Assembly (NCBI GenBank): GCA_036897485.1
Contig: JAYMTF010001371.1
Coordinates: 1 to 23,820 of the forward strand
Direction of reading: 5' to 3'
Length of the DNA: 23,820 bases
From: Pelargonium nanum
Taxonomy: Eukaryota; Streptophyta; Magnoliopsida; Geraniales; Geraniaceae
The notes below the pieces were generated by a model. That model searched no databases. It had not been told where the DNA came from and saw only the letters and a list, made by a program, of their open reading frames with translations. Positions 1 to 7,970 of the stretch are shown here, in pieces; the first letter of the stretch is position 1; each line of letters opens with the position of its first letter. The translations under genes were made by a program, and so were the position numbers.

Positions 1-1690
1 CTGTCCGGCGGGCAAAACCGCCGGCGGCGGCTGTCTCTTCCTTCTTTTGTAACCCTAGCAGAGCACTTTTTTCTTAGAAAACACGTTTTCTAAATAAAAT
101 AATATTTGATTCTCAATTTTAATATAACTTTTTAAATCATTTTGCATTATATATATATTATAACATCATTTGTTATGTAGCCAAATCATTGACCTTTGTG
201 TTGGTACTTTATTTTTTACTTCATTGAAATGGTCATAGGGTTACAGTATTTCACCCCAAAATGGATTAGAAATACCTTGTAACTGCTTTGTTCTTCTTGT
301 TGACATGTAAAATAAGGAACCAAATATTTTGTTGGGTGCTTATTTATATGGTGAAGTGTCATTTTTCATGAAATTGTTGTATGGTAAGATCATAAATGCA
401 ACAAACTTGAAGGCTTGTTTTTGTCTTGTGTGCATATACTATTAAATACTTGTCTATTTGTACCCCATGGAGAGGCTGTACAGCATTTACTATGTTAATT
501 TAATGTGTCCCCTCTTTTTACCATATGAACATGACTTACTATTTCTACAAATGCCTAGTTTTGAATCATCAAATATAATTGATGCACGGTGATTCCATAT
601 ATTTGACATGTTGACTCGAAGTCAACAAAACACAAGAACACCCGTAAGTATTAAAACGTTGTTGTTGTAGAAGTTTTGTAAACGGGCTTTTCACGTTTAG
701 GGGTTGTTTGAGTTGAGTTTTCATTTGATAGTTTGAACTTTAGCATATAAGGTATGCACACTACAAGATAGCACCTTGTTAAGCAAAACACATAGAACGT
801 ATGAATTTTACCTCGACTACGAGAGTAAACATTTCTACTATTGTGAAACATGGGTGCATGAATGAAAAATGTGTAGGGAATTTGAGATCTCAAAGTGTAT
901 AAATGATGCAAATGAATCTCAAATGTGGATAAAATGATCTATACCTCATAGCTTGATGATGTATTTATACTTACAAAGTCAAGATGTGAAGGGCGATGTG
1001 TCGCATTGTGATTAGTTGTAGATAATTGCAGGTGTTCTTTAATGATGTCGCGCGCATGTTATGAGCTCAAATAATAACTTTATATACTACATAGTGAGGT
1101 TGTGGTGATGTAAAAATGATGTCAAGATTATCTGATACTAGAGCCTACTATTGACGTGTTGATGATGCCATAAGATGGGTGCTGACGTCACCATCCTTAA
1201 GTTTCTTCAAATGCCAAGGCTTGGAGGTCGCCAAAAGAAACAAGTATATGAGGTTGCCTTAGGGTGTTCCATGACTAGTGCCTTCATATCAAACATAAGG
1301 TAAGTGTATGAGAGATTACCGTTAAGCGTTTCTAGAAAAGTTTTTGGGGTCCAAGCATGTATACGATTTGGAGACCTAGGTGTCTCAAGCCTTGAAGACG
1401 CACGTATCAGACATCCAATAAAAAGGTCTTATGGCAAGTTCATTTAACGTTTAGAGTCTACGAGGAGGTCATGATCACTCTCATACTTTTGGGACGTGAC
1501 CACTTTTATAAATTTATGACCTGTAATGTTTAACTTATAAGACATACGGTACATTTAACATATTGTAAGTTACTTGATGTATATAACTCATCACATATTA
1601 CGCTGATCTTTATACTTGTGATTGGTCAGGTGCCACGTAGGATCAATAAAATTTGAACTTTGTAGGTCACGTGGCTCCATAGACCTCACA
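1..1690. other. Intergenic region upstream of PRXL2-like copy A
   Basis: No gene is supported here. The first 60 bases are GC-rich (CGG repeats) and stop abruptly at an AT-rich sequence, so they may be the edge of something cut by the window. A near-perfect inverted repeat lies at 74-93 (9-base arms, 2-base loop). A 19-base palindrome at 609-627 (TGTTGACT, loop CGA, AGTCAACA) holds two inverted W-box cores (TTGAC). The stretch from about 640 to 1450 looks like a transposon relic and is listed separately. The only longer ORF (complement 651-911) has no recognisable domain and I treat it as chance. Confidence 0.6.
640..1450 (-). mobile_element. Possible solo LTR or LTR fragment (minus orientation)
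   Basis: Read on the minus strand, this block has the look of a retrotransposon LTR. A long U3-like stretch contains TGACATCA and TGACGTCA-type motifs. A TATA box (TATAAATA, around 960-970) follows, and then a leader-like stretch with no coding capacity. It ends close to the TGTTGAC palindrome at 609. I could not find matching target-site duplications or a second LTR, nor any gag or pol coding sequence. The ends given are approximate. An ordinary minus-strand promoter or noncoding transcript would look similar, so this is a tentative inference. Confidence 0.25.
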
Positions 1691-1705
1691 CATTTAGTCA
1701 ACCCA

Positions 1706-1910
1706 CTCGACGTCGCAAAATCTTAAATCTCGGCCCATTAATCCAAGCCCGAAATTAGTGAGCCTAGCCCAAATCTACCCAATAGGATTTTCGTAGGAGA
1801 GGCCCAGATCGAAACTAGGCTCGGTTAAACGTCGCCATTGCATCTTCTCCAGAATACTGTCCCGCCATTCTGTAATAAATACTGTTAATCACTCTTCAAC
1901 GTTCTGCAAC
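1706..1910 (+). promoter_or_regulatory. Promoter and leader start of PRXL2-like copy A
   Basis: The block holds a CGACGTCG palindrome (near 1709) and several GCCCA elements (GGCCCAT near 1732, AGCCCA near 1768, GGCCCAG near 1801), which are common in promoters of plant housekeeping and plastid-protein genes. It also has an E2F-like segment (GAATACTGTCCCGCCA, 1852-1867), an AT-rich TATA-like stretch (about 1872-1881) and the block TTCAACGTTCTGCAAC at 1895-1910. The last two named blocks recur in the same order before copy B (7815-7830 and 7887-7902), so this is inherited promoter sequence. Which protein binds it is inference. Confidence 0.55.
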
Positions 1911-1941
1911 CAAACTCGGCAACTCTCATTTTCCCGTTTCG

Positions 1942-1977
1942 CCGAATCCGAATCCGAATCCGTAACCGAGTCCGAAT
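1942..1977 (+). repeat. Hexamer microsatellite in 5' leader
   Basis: Six tandem 6-base units directly before the start codon of copy A: CCGAAT three times, then CCGTAA, CCGAGT and CCGAAT. Copy B has no counterpart in its leader, so the array arose or expanded in copy A only. Confidence 0.85.
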
Positions 1978-1986
1978 CGAACCGCC

Positions 1987-4900
1987 ATGGCCACTGTAGC
2001 TTCTCGTTCCTTGCAGCTCCCGAAGCTTATCTTCTCTTTCGCTCGGTCTCTTCCCTCTCGGCTCACCTCCATGGTCTCGCCTCTCAAGTTCCGTTCCCTC
2101 TCCGCGGCTACCGTTTCGTCCTCAGTTTCAACCCGAAATTTGAGCTCCAGCAGCGACGGCGGTTCTCGCCTCGTTGCTGCGAGGGCCTCGGTTTCTGATT
2201 ATAGTCCCAGCATCGGAGAGATGCTCGGCGAGGTTAGCATCTACACCGCCGCCGGAGAGCCCGTCGTGTTCAAGGATCTTTGGGACCAGGAAGAGGTTCG
2301 TTTTTTCAATTCACTTTTGTATTATATCGATTAAAGCTAGTTCGCGTGGTTAATTGAAGAAAGTATGTGCTGATTTATGCTTAATTTAGTTGAATTGTTC
2401 ATATGGTAACGTGGATCAAATATCAATTAGATGAAGGATTGATGAGTGACTTTAATATTAAGTACTGAAATTTTAGAGCTGGCAATTCATGTCTTCGTGT
2501 AGTCCTGTCATGTTAGAGGTTAATTATATGTTATAGTGGCAAAACCCAAACACAATACAGTAATAATCTATATCGCCGGCCTGCCTCAAATGAGAGATGA
2601 AGTGAGTTGTAACTAATGATGCTTCCATTTTATGCTTCAACTCTCTCAACTTAGACACAGTAAATCTAGGGGATGGGTGTAGGGTTGTAAAGGAGGAAGA
2701 GAAGAGATGAGAGGCTCGTAAGAGAGAAGATTAAGTGATTAACAAAGGTCAGAGGCTATGATTTAATGGTATTAAATTAATTTTTTTTAACATTAATCAT
2801 GGAATCGAGTCACGCTTGTTTCACATGTCCAACATGAATGATGAATGTGACTCAATTATAAATATGTTGAGTCCAAACACGCTTAAATCATGCTGTGTTC
2901 GTGTCGTGTTCCAAATTGCTAGTTGTAACTGAAATATACGAATTTGCTTTGTCAAAGATATTATTTCCATGAGCAGTAATGGTGTTTCTTGATGGACTTG
3001 ATTTGATAAAAAAATTTCTCTTCATTCTAGGGGATTGCTGTTGTCGCACTTCTAAGGCACTTTGGATGCTATTGCAGGTAAAGTTTATATACATCCAATA
3101 ATTGATGATATTTGGTCCAATAAGTTGGATTTCATCTTGATTTTTTATTTCTTTTGGTTTTGAAGTTGGGAACTTGCTTCAGCTCTTAAAGAAGCAAAGT
3201 CCAGATTTGATGCAGCTGGTGTTAAGCTTATTGCAGTTGGTGTTGGTCCTTCAGATAAAGCTCGTATCCTTGCTGAGAAGGTATCTTGCTTCCATCTTTT
3301 TATCTTCTTTCAGGTAGTAGTTTATTTACATTCAATATCATGTAAGATTAATGTAGGTGGAAATGACTATAAGTATAGGGTGTTCTACCGTCTATGGTGA
3401 GAGCTACGTATTTAAGTAGCACTAACTTTGGGGGTTTTTGGGGTGCTGCTGTGGGAAGTATTTTGGTACTCAGAGTACTCCCTAGTCCCTGGAGGTAATT
3501 TCTACATTGCTTCAATATTATGGAGGGCATTGAGTTCAAAAGAAAAAAGAAAAAGAAGAAACTTAAAACACTGACCCTGTATTTATTGATCTGATAGCAG
3601 ATTTAGCTCCGGTATTTGCCCCGTGTTTATCCCCTTTATGCTGGAAATATCACCATGTTCAACACTAAGGAACTAAATCAACTATAAACCCAACAAGTAC
3701 AATTTTGATGTTTCATGTTTTTGCCCAAACTTGAAACCCCCAGCAATTTGGAACAGTGTAGAAACTATATCAATGGACTATGATTATATTGGTTATTTGT
3801 GATGGAAACTTCGTGACATGAGAGAAATCCCTAATTAATGCTGCCGTATATGGTTGTTTTCTCCAATGGGAGAACTTCTCCTTTACCATTGCACATCTCT
3901 TTGGTTTGACATATAGATTTGGTGATTTGAAAGGAAAAAAACATTATAATATCATACGATGTCTCAATGTTACATATACAATTTTGTTATGCTTAAGAGA
4001 CGCGATGTCAAACATGACTGGCCATTATTATGTCATTTAGCTTGCTTGTTCAATAAAGAGAATAGAGTGTCATTTGTGGCCATTTGTTTCTGTTGTTGTG
4101 CTGATCAGAAGTTTGCTGATATATTTAAAAATGAACCAATGGGAAACATATGGCTAAATCTAAATCTCATAAAACCAAACCTATCCTATAGTGAGTTCCA
4201 AATTTTTAAATAAGCATGTCCCATGGTATGATAGTGGCTGGCCTTACTTGATTACATGCTCTATCAAAGCTACGATGCACCCTTCCTATATTTATATTTT
4301 TGTATCTAATTTTCTAAGGTTGGACTGTAAAATAAATTGTTTCTCAAGATACAAGCTCGAAAATTTTGCGGTCATATTTTGTCAAAATAGATGTGATGAT
4401 GCGTAGTATAAATTGTTAGTGTAAGTTGACTAGGTCAGAAAGGCACATCAAGGATTGAAGATGCATCCACCTTCTAGCTTTGTTTGAAAGAAATCATCAG
4501 AAGCTTGTGAATATTTCTAGGATATAGACCATTATAGCATTTGCTAGTGTCCAATTGTGTGTGGTTACTGTGCACCTTTTTTTCTTATATCTGGAGCTTA
4601 CGTTAGTCTTGCTGATGTGAATATGTCAAGTTACCATTTCCAGAGGAATGTCTGTATGCTGATCCCGACCGCAAGGTAATATACATATATTATCTTTAGC
4701 TGTTCTCAGTTGCCAAATTATTTTTCTTCAACGGTCTTACAATCTAAGACTTTTATTTCAGGCATATGATGTTTTGGACTTGTACCATGGTGTTGGTCGT
4801 ACACTCTTCAGTCCAGCTCTCGTAGGTTCCTTTCCCTTTATTAGACAAATAATCACTTTGAGGAGAATATGGTTATATCATAGTCACGCTTTTTAACTTG

Positions 4901-5231
4901 ATTTTTATGCGACAGACTCAGGCGTTTTCAGGATTCAAGGATGTGCCGAAAAACTATACTATCAAAGCCAGCCCCGATGATCTAAGTAGTATATTCCAAC
5001 AGGTTAGATTTGTTTTGACCAATCAAAAGCACACATTTACTCCTATGTTCTTGAATCTCACTCCATGATCTTTATATTGTAATGTTGATGTCCGCCTTCT
5101 GGTTTCCTTAGGGAGGAATGTTTGTCTTCAAAGGAAAGCAATTACTGTATGCTCGGAAAGATGAACGGGCGGGTGATCATGCCCCGTTAGATGACATACT
5201 TGATGTGTGCTGTAAAGCTCCCGTAGCATGA
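1987..5231 (+). CDS. Chloroplast PRXL2/AAED1-like thioredoxin-fold protein, copy A (CxxS variant)
   Basis: Seven exons join in one frame: 1987-2295, 3031-3077, 3166-3280, 4631-4675, 4762-4821, 4916-5002, 5112-5231, giving 260 aa. The start has a good context (GCCATGG) and matches the start of copy B. Residues 1-70 are Ser/Arg-rich with few acids, as in a chloroplast transit peptide. The rest is the AhpC/TSA-like PRXL2 (AAED1) domain: strand GIAVVALLRHFG at 104-115, then C116-Y-C118-S119-W. Copy B and, as I recall, the Arabidopsis homologue have C-P-C-C here, so the second Cys of the CxxC is Ser. Exon 6 is 3 codons shorter than in copy B, and conserved positions differ (DLYHGVGRTLFSPAL against GLYYGLGRTFFNPAS). 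The family is presumed redox-active in plastids, but its exact reaction is not established. Copy A is intact but may have lost or changed its redox chemistry. The repeat at 1942-1977 lies in its leader. Confidence 0.88.
2464..2935. mobile_element. hAT-like MITE in intron 1 of copy A, with 8-bp target duplication
   Basis: The element occupies 2472-2927 (456 bp) and is flanked by a perfect 8-bp direct repeat, ACTGAAAT, at 2464-2471 and 2928-2935. Its ends are inverted and similar: TAGAGCTGGCAATT at 2474-2487 against TACAACTAGCAATT read inward from 2927, 11 of 14 matching. It has no coding capacity. An 8-bp duplication is the mark of hAT transposition. Copy B intron 1 gives the empty site: ATGTACTGAATTACATGAAT at 8441-8460 matches the two flanks joined with a single ACTGAAAT. 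Subterminal TCGTGTCGTGTT-type motifs resemble a widespread dicot repeat. Confidence 0.82.
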
Positions 5232-5641
5232 AGTAAACTAAACCACACATCAATGTCCGCTTCATGTCAACTCCAGTAAGTGTTCACCCGAAACTTCGAT
5301 CCTTTATTGGGTTTAGTCAGACTCTAAGTAAACACAGTTCTAGTTCTACGATGCCAATAACCTATAGATCCGCATATATCTGTATCTATATATATCTATG
5401 TTGCTTCAGAAGATAGAACATATGCACGTTGATGATGATGTGCATCACGTACATTGTTGGGAACAAATAAAGAAAACTTAATACATGAAAATGATCAAAT
5501 TGTTTGCTTTGGTAGTGACAATATTTGTCGCACAAATTTGTAACAAGCTTCAATTAGTGGGCAAAAGATAGAAAAGCCGATATTGATTGAAGATGGATTT
5601 TACACAATGGTGTGGGTGTGATACCAAAAGAAATAAAATGA
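5232..5641. other. Convergent 3' flanks of copy A and LHCA1
   Basis: The 410 bases between two stop codons facing each other must hold both 3' UTRs and both poly(A) sites. An AATAAA-like AACAAATAAAG occurs near 5462 on the plus strand. No ORF or RNA gene is visible. The short spacing allows the two transcripts to overlap at their 3' ends. Confidence 0.7.
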
Positions 5642-6595
5642 TCAATTGGGGAAAATTCCTTTGGGGATGATGACATCCCCAATGTTGTTGTGCCATGGAT
5701 CAGCCAAGTGAGTTGCTAAGTTCTCCAATGGTCCGGTCCCTGGGTACGCCGATTGTTGCACGCAGAACCCGACAAAAGCCAACAATGCGAGCCTGCCATT
5801 CTTGATCTCTTTGACCTTGTACTCCTCGAACTTCTTGGGGTCCTTGGAGTACCCGAGAGGGTCAAAAGCACCGCCCGGGTACTTCTTCTTCTCAGGGTTC
5901 TTCTCCATGCTGCGTTGGTGCTCGACGAAGGCGATGGCCATGAACTCAATGGCCAAAATGGTTGGTAGGGTACCCCAAGGAACTGGGTTGCCCAAGTAGG
6001 TGGCTTGACCTCCGGGAACAGCAGCCCATTCTTGGGCCTTCACCCAGTTTCCAAGACCCAGTGCCTCTGGTACCAATATCCCTGGAACAGCAAGCATTGC
6101 CCATCTGCAGTGAATCAGTTCTGATTCCTTGAATCTCTCCAGGTTTTCTGGAACTTCTCCCAGACCGAGCGGGTCAAACCCAAAGTCCCTGAATCCAAAC
6201 AAAAAGAGGTGTTAGCCAAATGGCGGAGCTAGGGGTGGGCCGTAGCAGGCAAGAGCCCACCCTAGCCTGATAAATAACAAAGAAAAATTATAGTTGAACT
6301 GATATTGATGCTCCGTTCAATAGTTACTTTCGACAGCTGGTTCTGCCATTGCATTCTACACAGATTAAAATTGATTATTTTAAAAAGGTTGGTGTCGTTA
6401 CCCGGGAGCTGATCCGTCGAGGTAAGATGGGCGGGGCTGGCCGGGCATCCACTCGGCGGACATGGAAAAACGACCGCCATTGGTGGCGGTTCTAGCAAGT
6501 GGCATGGGATTCAAGAACCTTGACCTAGAGGAAGAGAGGGCCGCCGGTGACCGAAAGGCCGGGATGCCGCAACTCATCAACGTTTTGGTGGCCAT
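5642..6595 (-). CDS. LHCA1: Photosystem I chlorophyll a/b-binding protein Lhca1
   Basis: Two exons on the minus strand, 6595-6402 and 6188-5642, split a Gly codon (GG|G) and encode 246 aa. Residues 1-45 form a chloroplast transit peptide ([10 protein letters not shown] start, Ser/Arg-rich). The mature part starts near [20 protein letters not shown]. The LHC fold follows: [10 protein letters not shown] at 66-75, first membrane helix with the pigment-binding [11 protein letters not shown] at 86-96, second helix with [12 protein letters not shown] near 146-157, and third helix with [15 protein letters not shown] near 192-206, then [11 protein letters not shown] near the C-terminus. These match Lhca1, which pairs with Lhca4 on the LHCI belt of PSI in the thylakoid membrane. 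The tail IIPKGIFPN is a few residues longer than the IPFN-type end I recall for Arabidopsis. All pigment-ligand positions I can judge are intact. The gene lies antisense between the two PRXL2-like copies. Confidence 0.95.
6221..6270. repeat. TGGCGGAGCT-type dispersed repeat fragment in LHCA1 intron
   Basis: TGGCGGAGCTAGGGGTGGGC at 6221-6240 is followed by a GGC-rich stretch and AGCCCACCCTAGCCT. A close relative lies in the intron of the first RRM gene (11529-11576) with the same order of blocks: TGGCGGAGCT, G-rich, AGGCA, GCCCA, CACCCT. The two halves of each are roughly complementary (GGGTGGGC and GCCCACCC), so each could fold back. I recognise this as a common start of dispersed repeats in dicots but cannot name its class. 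Confidence 0.6.
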
Positions 6596-6731
6596 TCTCG
6601 GAGCCTAAGGTGATGTGAGAATGGAAGGAGAAGAAGAGTGAGGAGGAGAAAACAATTGGAATGGTTGTGGAGGAAGAAGGAGAAATGGGGTTGAATTTGT
6701 AGTGGATATGCAAATCTTAATGTTGATTCTT

Positions 6732-6806
6732 ATTGGCTATAGTTGCTGGGTTTTGTGTTGTTATTGGGCCACGTGTCACTGGTTAATCCATTTGGGTGTC
6801 CACGTG
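6732..6806 (-). promoter_or_regulatory. LHCA1 promoter with two G-boxes and a CCAAT motif
   Basis: Upstream of the LHCA1 start (6595) there are two CACGTG cores, at 6770-6775 (in GCCACGTGTC) and 6801-6806 (in TCCACGTGGA). An ATAGCCAATA motif (CCAAT, minus strand) lies at 6731-6740. G-boxes bind bZIP and bHLH (PIF, HY5-type) factors, and such pairs are usual in light-regulated antenna genes. I see no clear TATA box between here and the start, which fits reports that PSI genes often lack one. The likely leader (6596-6700 read on the minus strand) is CT-rich. Light control is inferred from family knowledge. Confidence 0.55.
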
Positions 6807-7700
6807 GAATATCCCCATTTTCTGTGGTGGAGGATTGTCTAATATTTAATGTGGACATGTCTCGTTTATTCAATTATTTGTGTTGGTGACAGAGGCAATG
6901 CGAAGTAGATAGATTATTTGGGTGTATCATTGGCTGGTTGCTATACTTGTTGATTTCTTTGTCATCCTTTAGCCATGTTTCTGATCTTAAAGAACAATGA
7001 ATTAAATTGTCTCAGGATAAATAATCTATAAAAATTTGTCAACAATTTTAATCCAACTGAAATATGAAGATAACAATTTATACATCAATACATAATAACA
7101 TTGAGTAACTCAGAGCATAAAAACACAAAACAAAAATTAACGAGTAACTAGGGATGACTATCCTTTTATTTGTTCCAAGACACATGGATATCATATTTTT
7201 TTGTGTTGTGACACTAAAACATCTTATGTACTCGATAATTTGTAATTTCGTGAAATTTTAAGTGATTGTTGTAACTATTTTTGTTAATGCCCAAAATATA
7301 TCTTAAAATTTCACTGAAAAATAAAAAGCCTATTATAAACTTGATATTGTTTGTGCTTTTTTTTTATATTTTCACTAATAGCTTATAAAATATAGTTCTT
7401 AAGGAGCTTATGACGATTTTTTACAAAATTAAAATCACATTATCAAAGATTTTATATCTAACCGTTGCACTATAAAAAATTGAAGGCCTTTACTAAGATA
7501 CAAAATCACCAACATTATTTGATACTAGCATTTTAAAAGTTCACAAAATCCAAAAAATTAAACCATCAAAATTAAAAATTAAAATTATTAGGCATACTAA
7601 TGAGTTTAGTGAGACATTACTAATTCAAAATCATGCATAAGTATCATCCAAAATCAAAATTAGAGCTTGTGGCTTATAATTATGTGTGAGACTGCAGGAG
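6807..7700. other. AT-rich spacer between divergent LHCA1 and PRXL2-like copy B
   Basis: Strongly AT-rich, with many short A and T runs and no ORF with a recognisable product. No RNA gene or complete transposon was found. It separates the two divergent promoters, so distal regulatory sites for either gene may lie in it, but none is clear. Confidence 0.6.
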
Positions 7701-7729
7701 AGAGACCAAAGATAGTGGGCCTTTGTAGG

Positions 7730-7902
7730 CCTGGCCCAAATCGGAGTACCTGCGGTCCAGGCCCGGATCTTCCATAGGCTGGCCACGACGACGTCGTCTT
7801 CTCCGCACGTTACGGAATATTGTCGCGCCACACAAAATGAATGACTTTCTATTTTTATTTTTTTTTATAATATTACAGTTCGACATTTCAACGTTCTGCA
7901 AC
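7730..7902 (+). promoter_or_regulatory. Promoter and leader start of PRXL2-like copy B
   Basis: Contains GGCCCAAAT (around 7731) and a related GCCCGG, a perfect 12-base palindrome GACGACGTCGTC at 7787-7798 (C-box ACGT core, bZIP type), the E2F-like block GAATATTGTCGCGCCA at 7815-7830, a TATA-like TTTATAATATT near 7864-7875, and TTCAACGTTCTGCAAC at 7887-7902. The last block is identical over 16 bases to 1895-1910 before copy A, and the E2F-like block matches 14 of 16 bases of 1852-1867. Gap sizes between blocks differ (27 against 56 bases). Confidence 0.6.
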
Positions 7903-7970
7903 TGCCACCACACTAACTGGTTCCGTACAGTTCATTGGTAGGGTTTCGGCGAAACCAAATCGGAACCACC

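Noticed and set aside
1-60. GC-rich start of the window as an rRNA fragment or CpG-rich exon
   Set aside because: Too short, cut by the edge, and no rRNA or protein motif was recognised.
651-911. 86-codon ORF on the minus strand
   Set aside because: No recognisable domain, odd composition (Thr run at the end), and it lies in an LTR-like leader region. It is most likely a chance ORF.
3959-4406. Two ORFs in intron 3 of PRXL2-like copy A
   Set aside because: No known domain, no conservation in the matching intron of copy B, and they lie between well-supported splice sites.
5716-5999. Several 65-77 codon ORFs in other frames over LHCA1
   Set aside because: Shadows of the GC-richer LHCA1 coding sequence; the LHCA1 frame has clear family motifs throughout.
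7935-7970. Upstream in-frame ATG giving copy B 12 more residues
   Set aside because: The ATG at 7971 has the better context and aligns with the copy A start; the added residues do not match anything in copy A.
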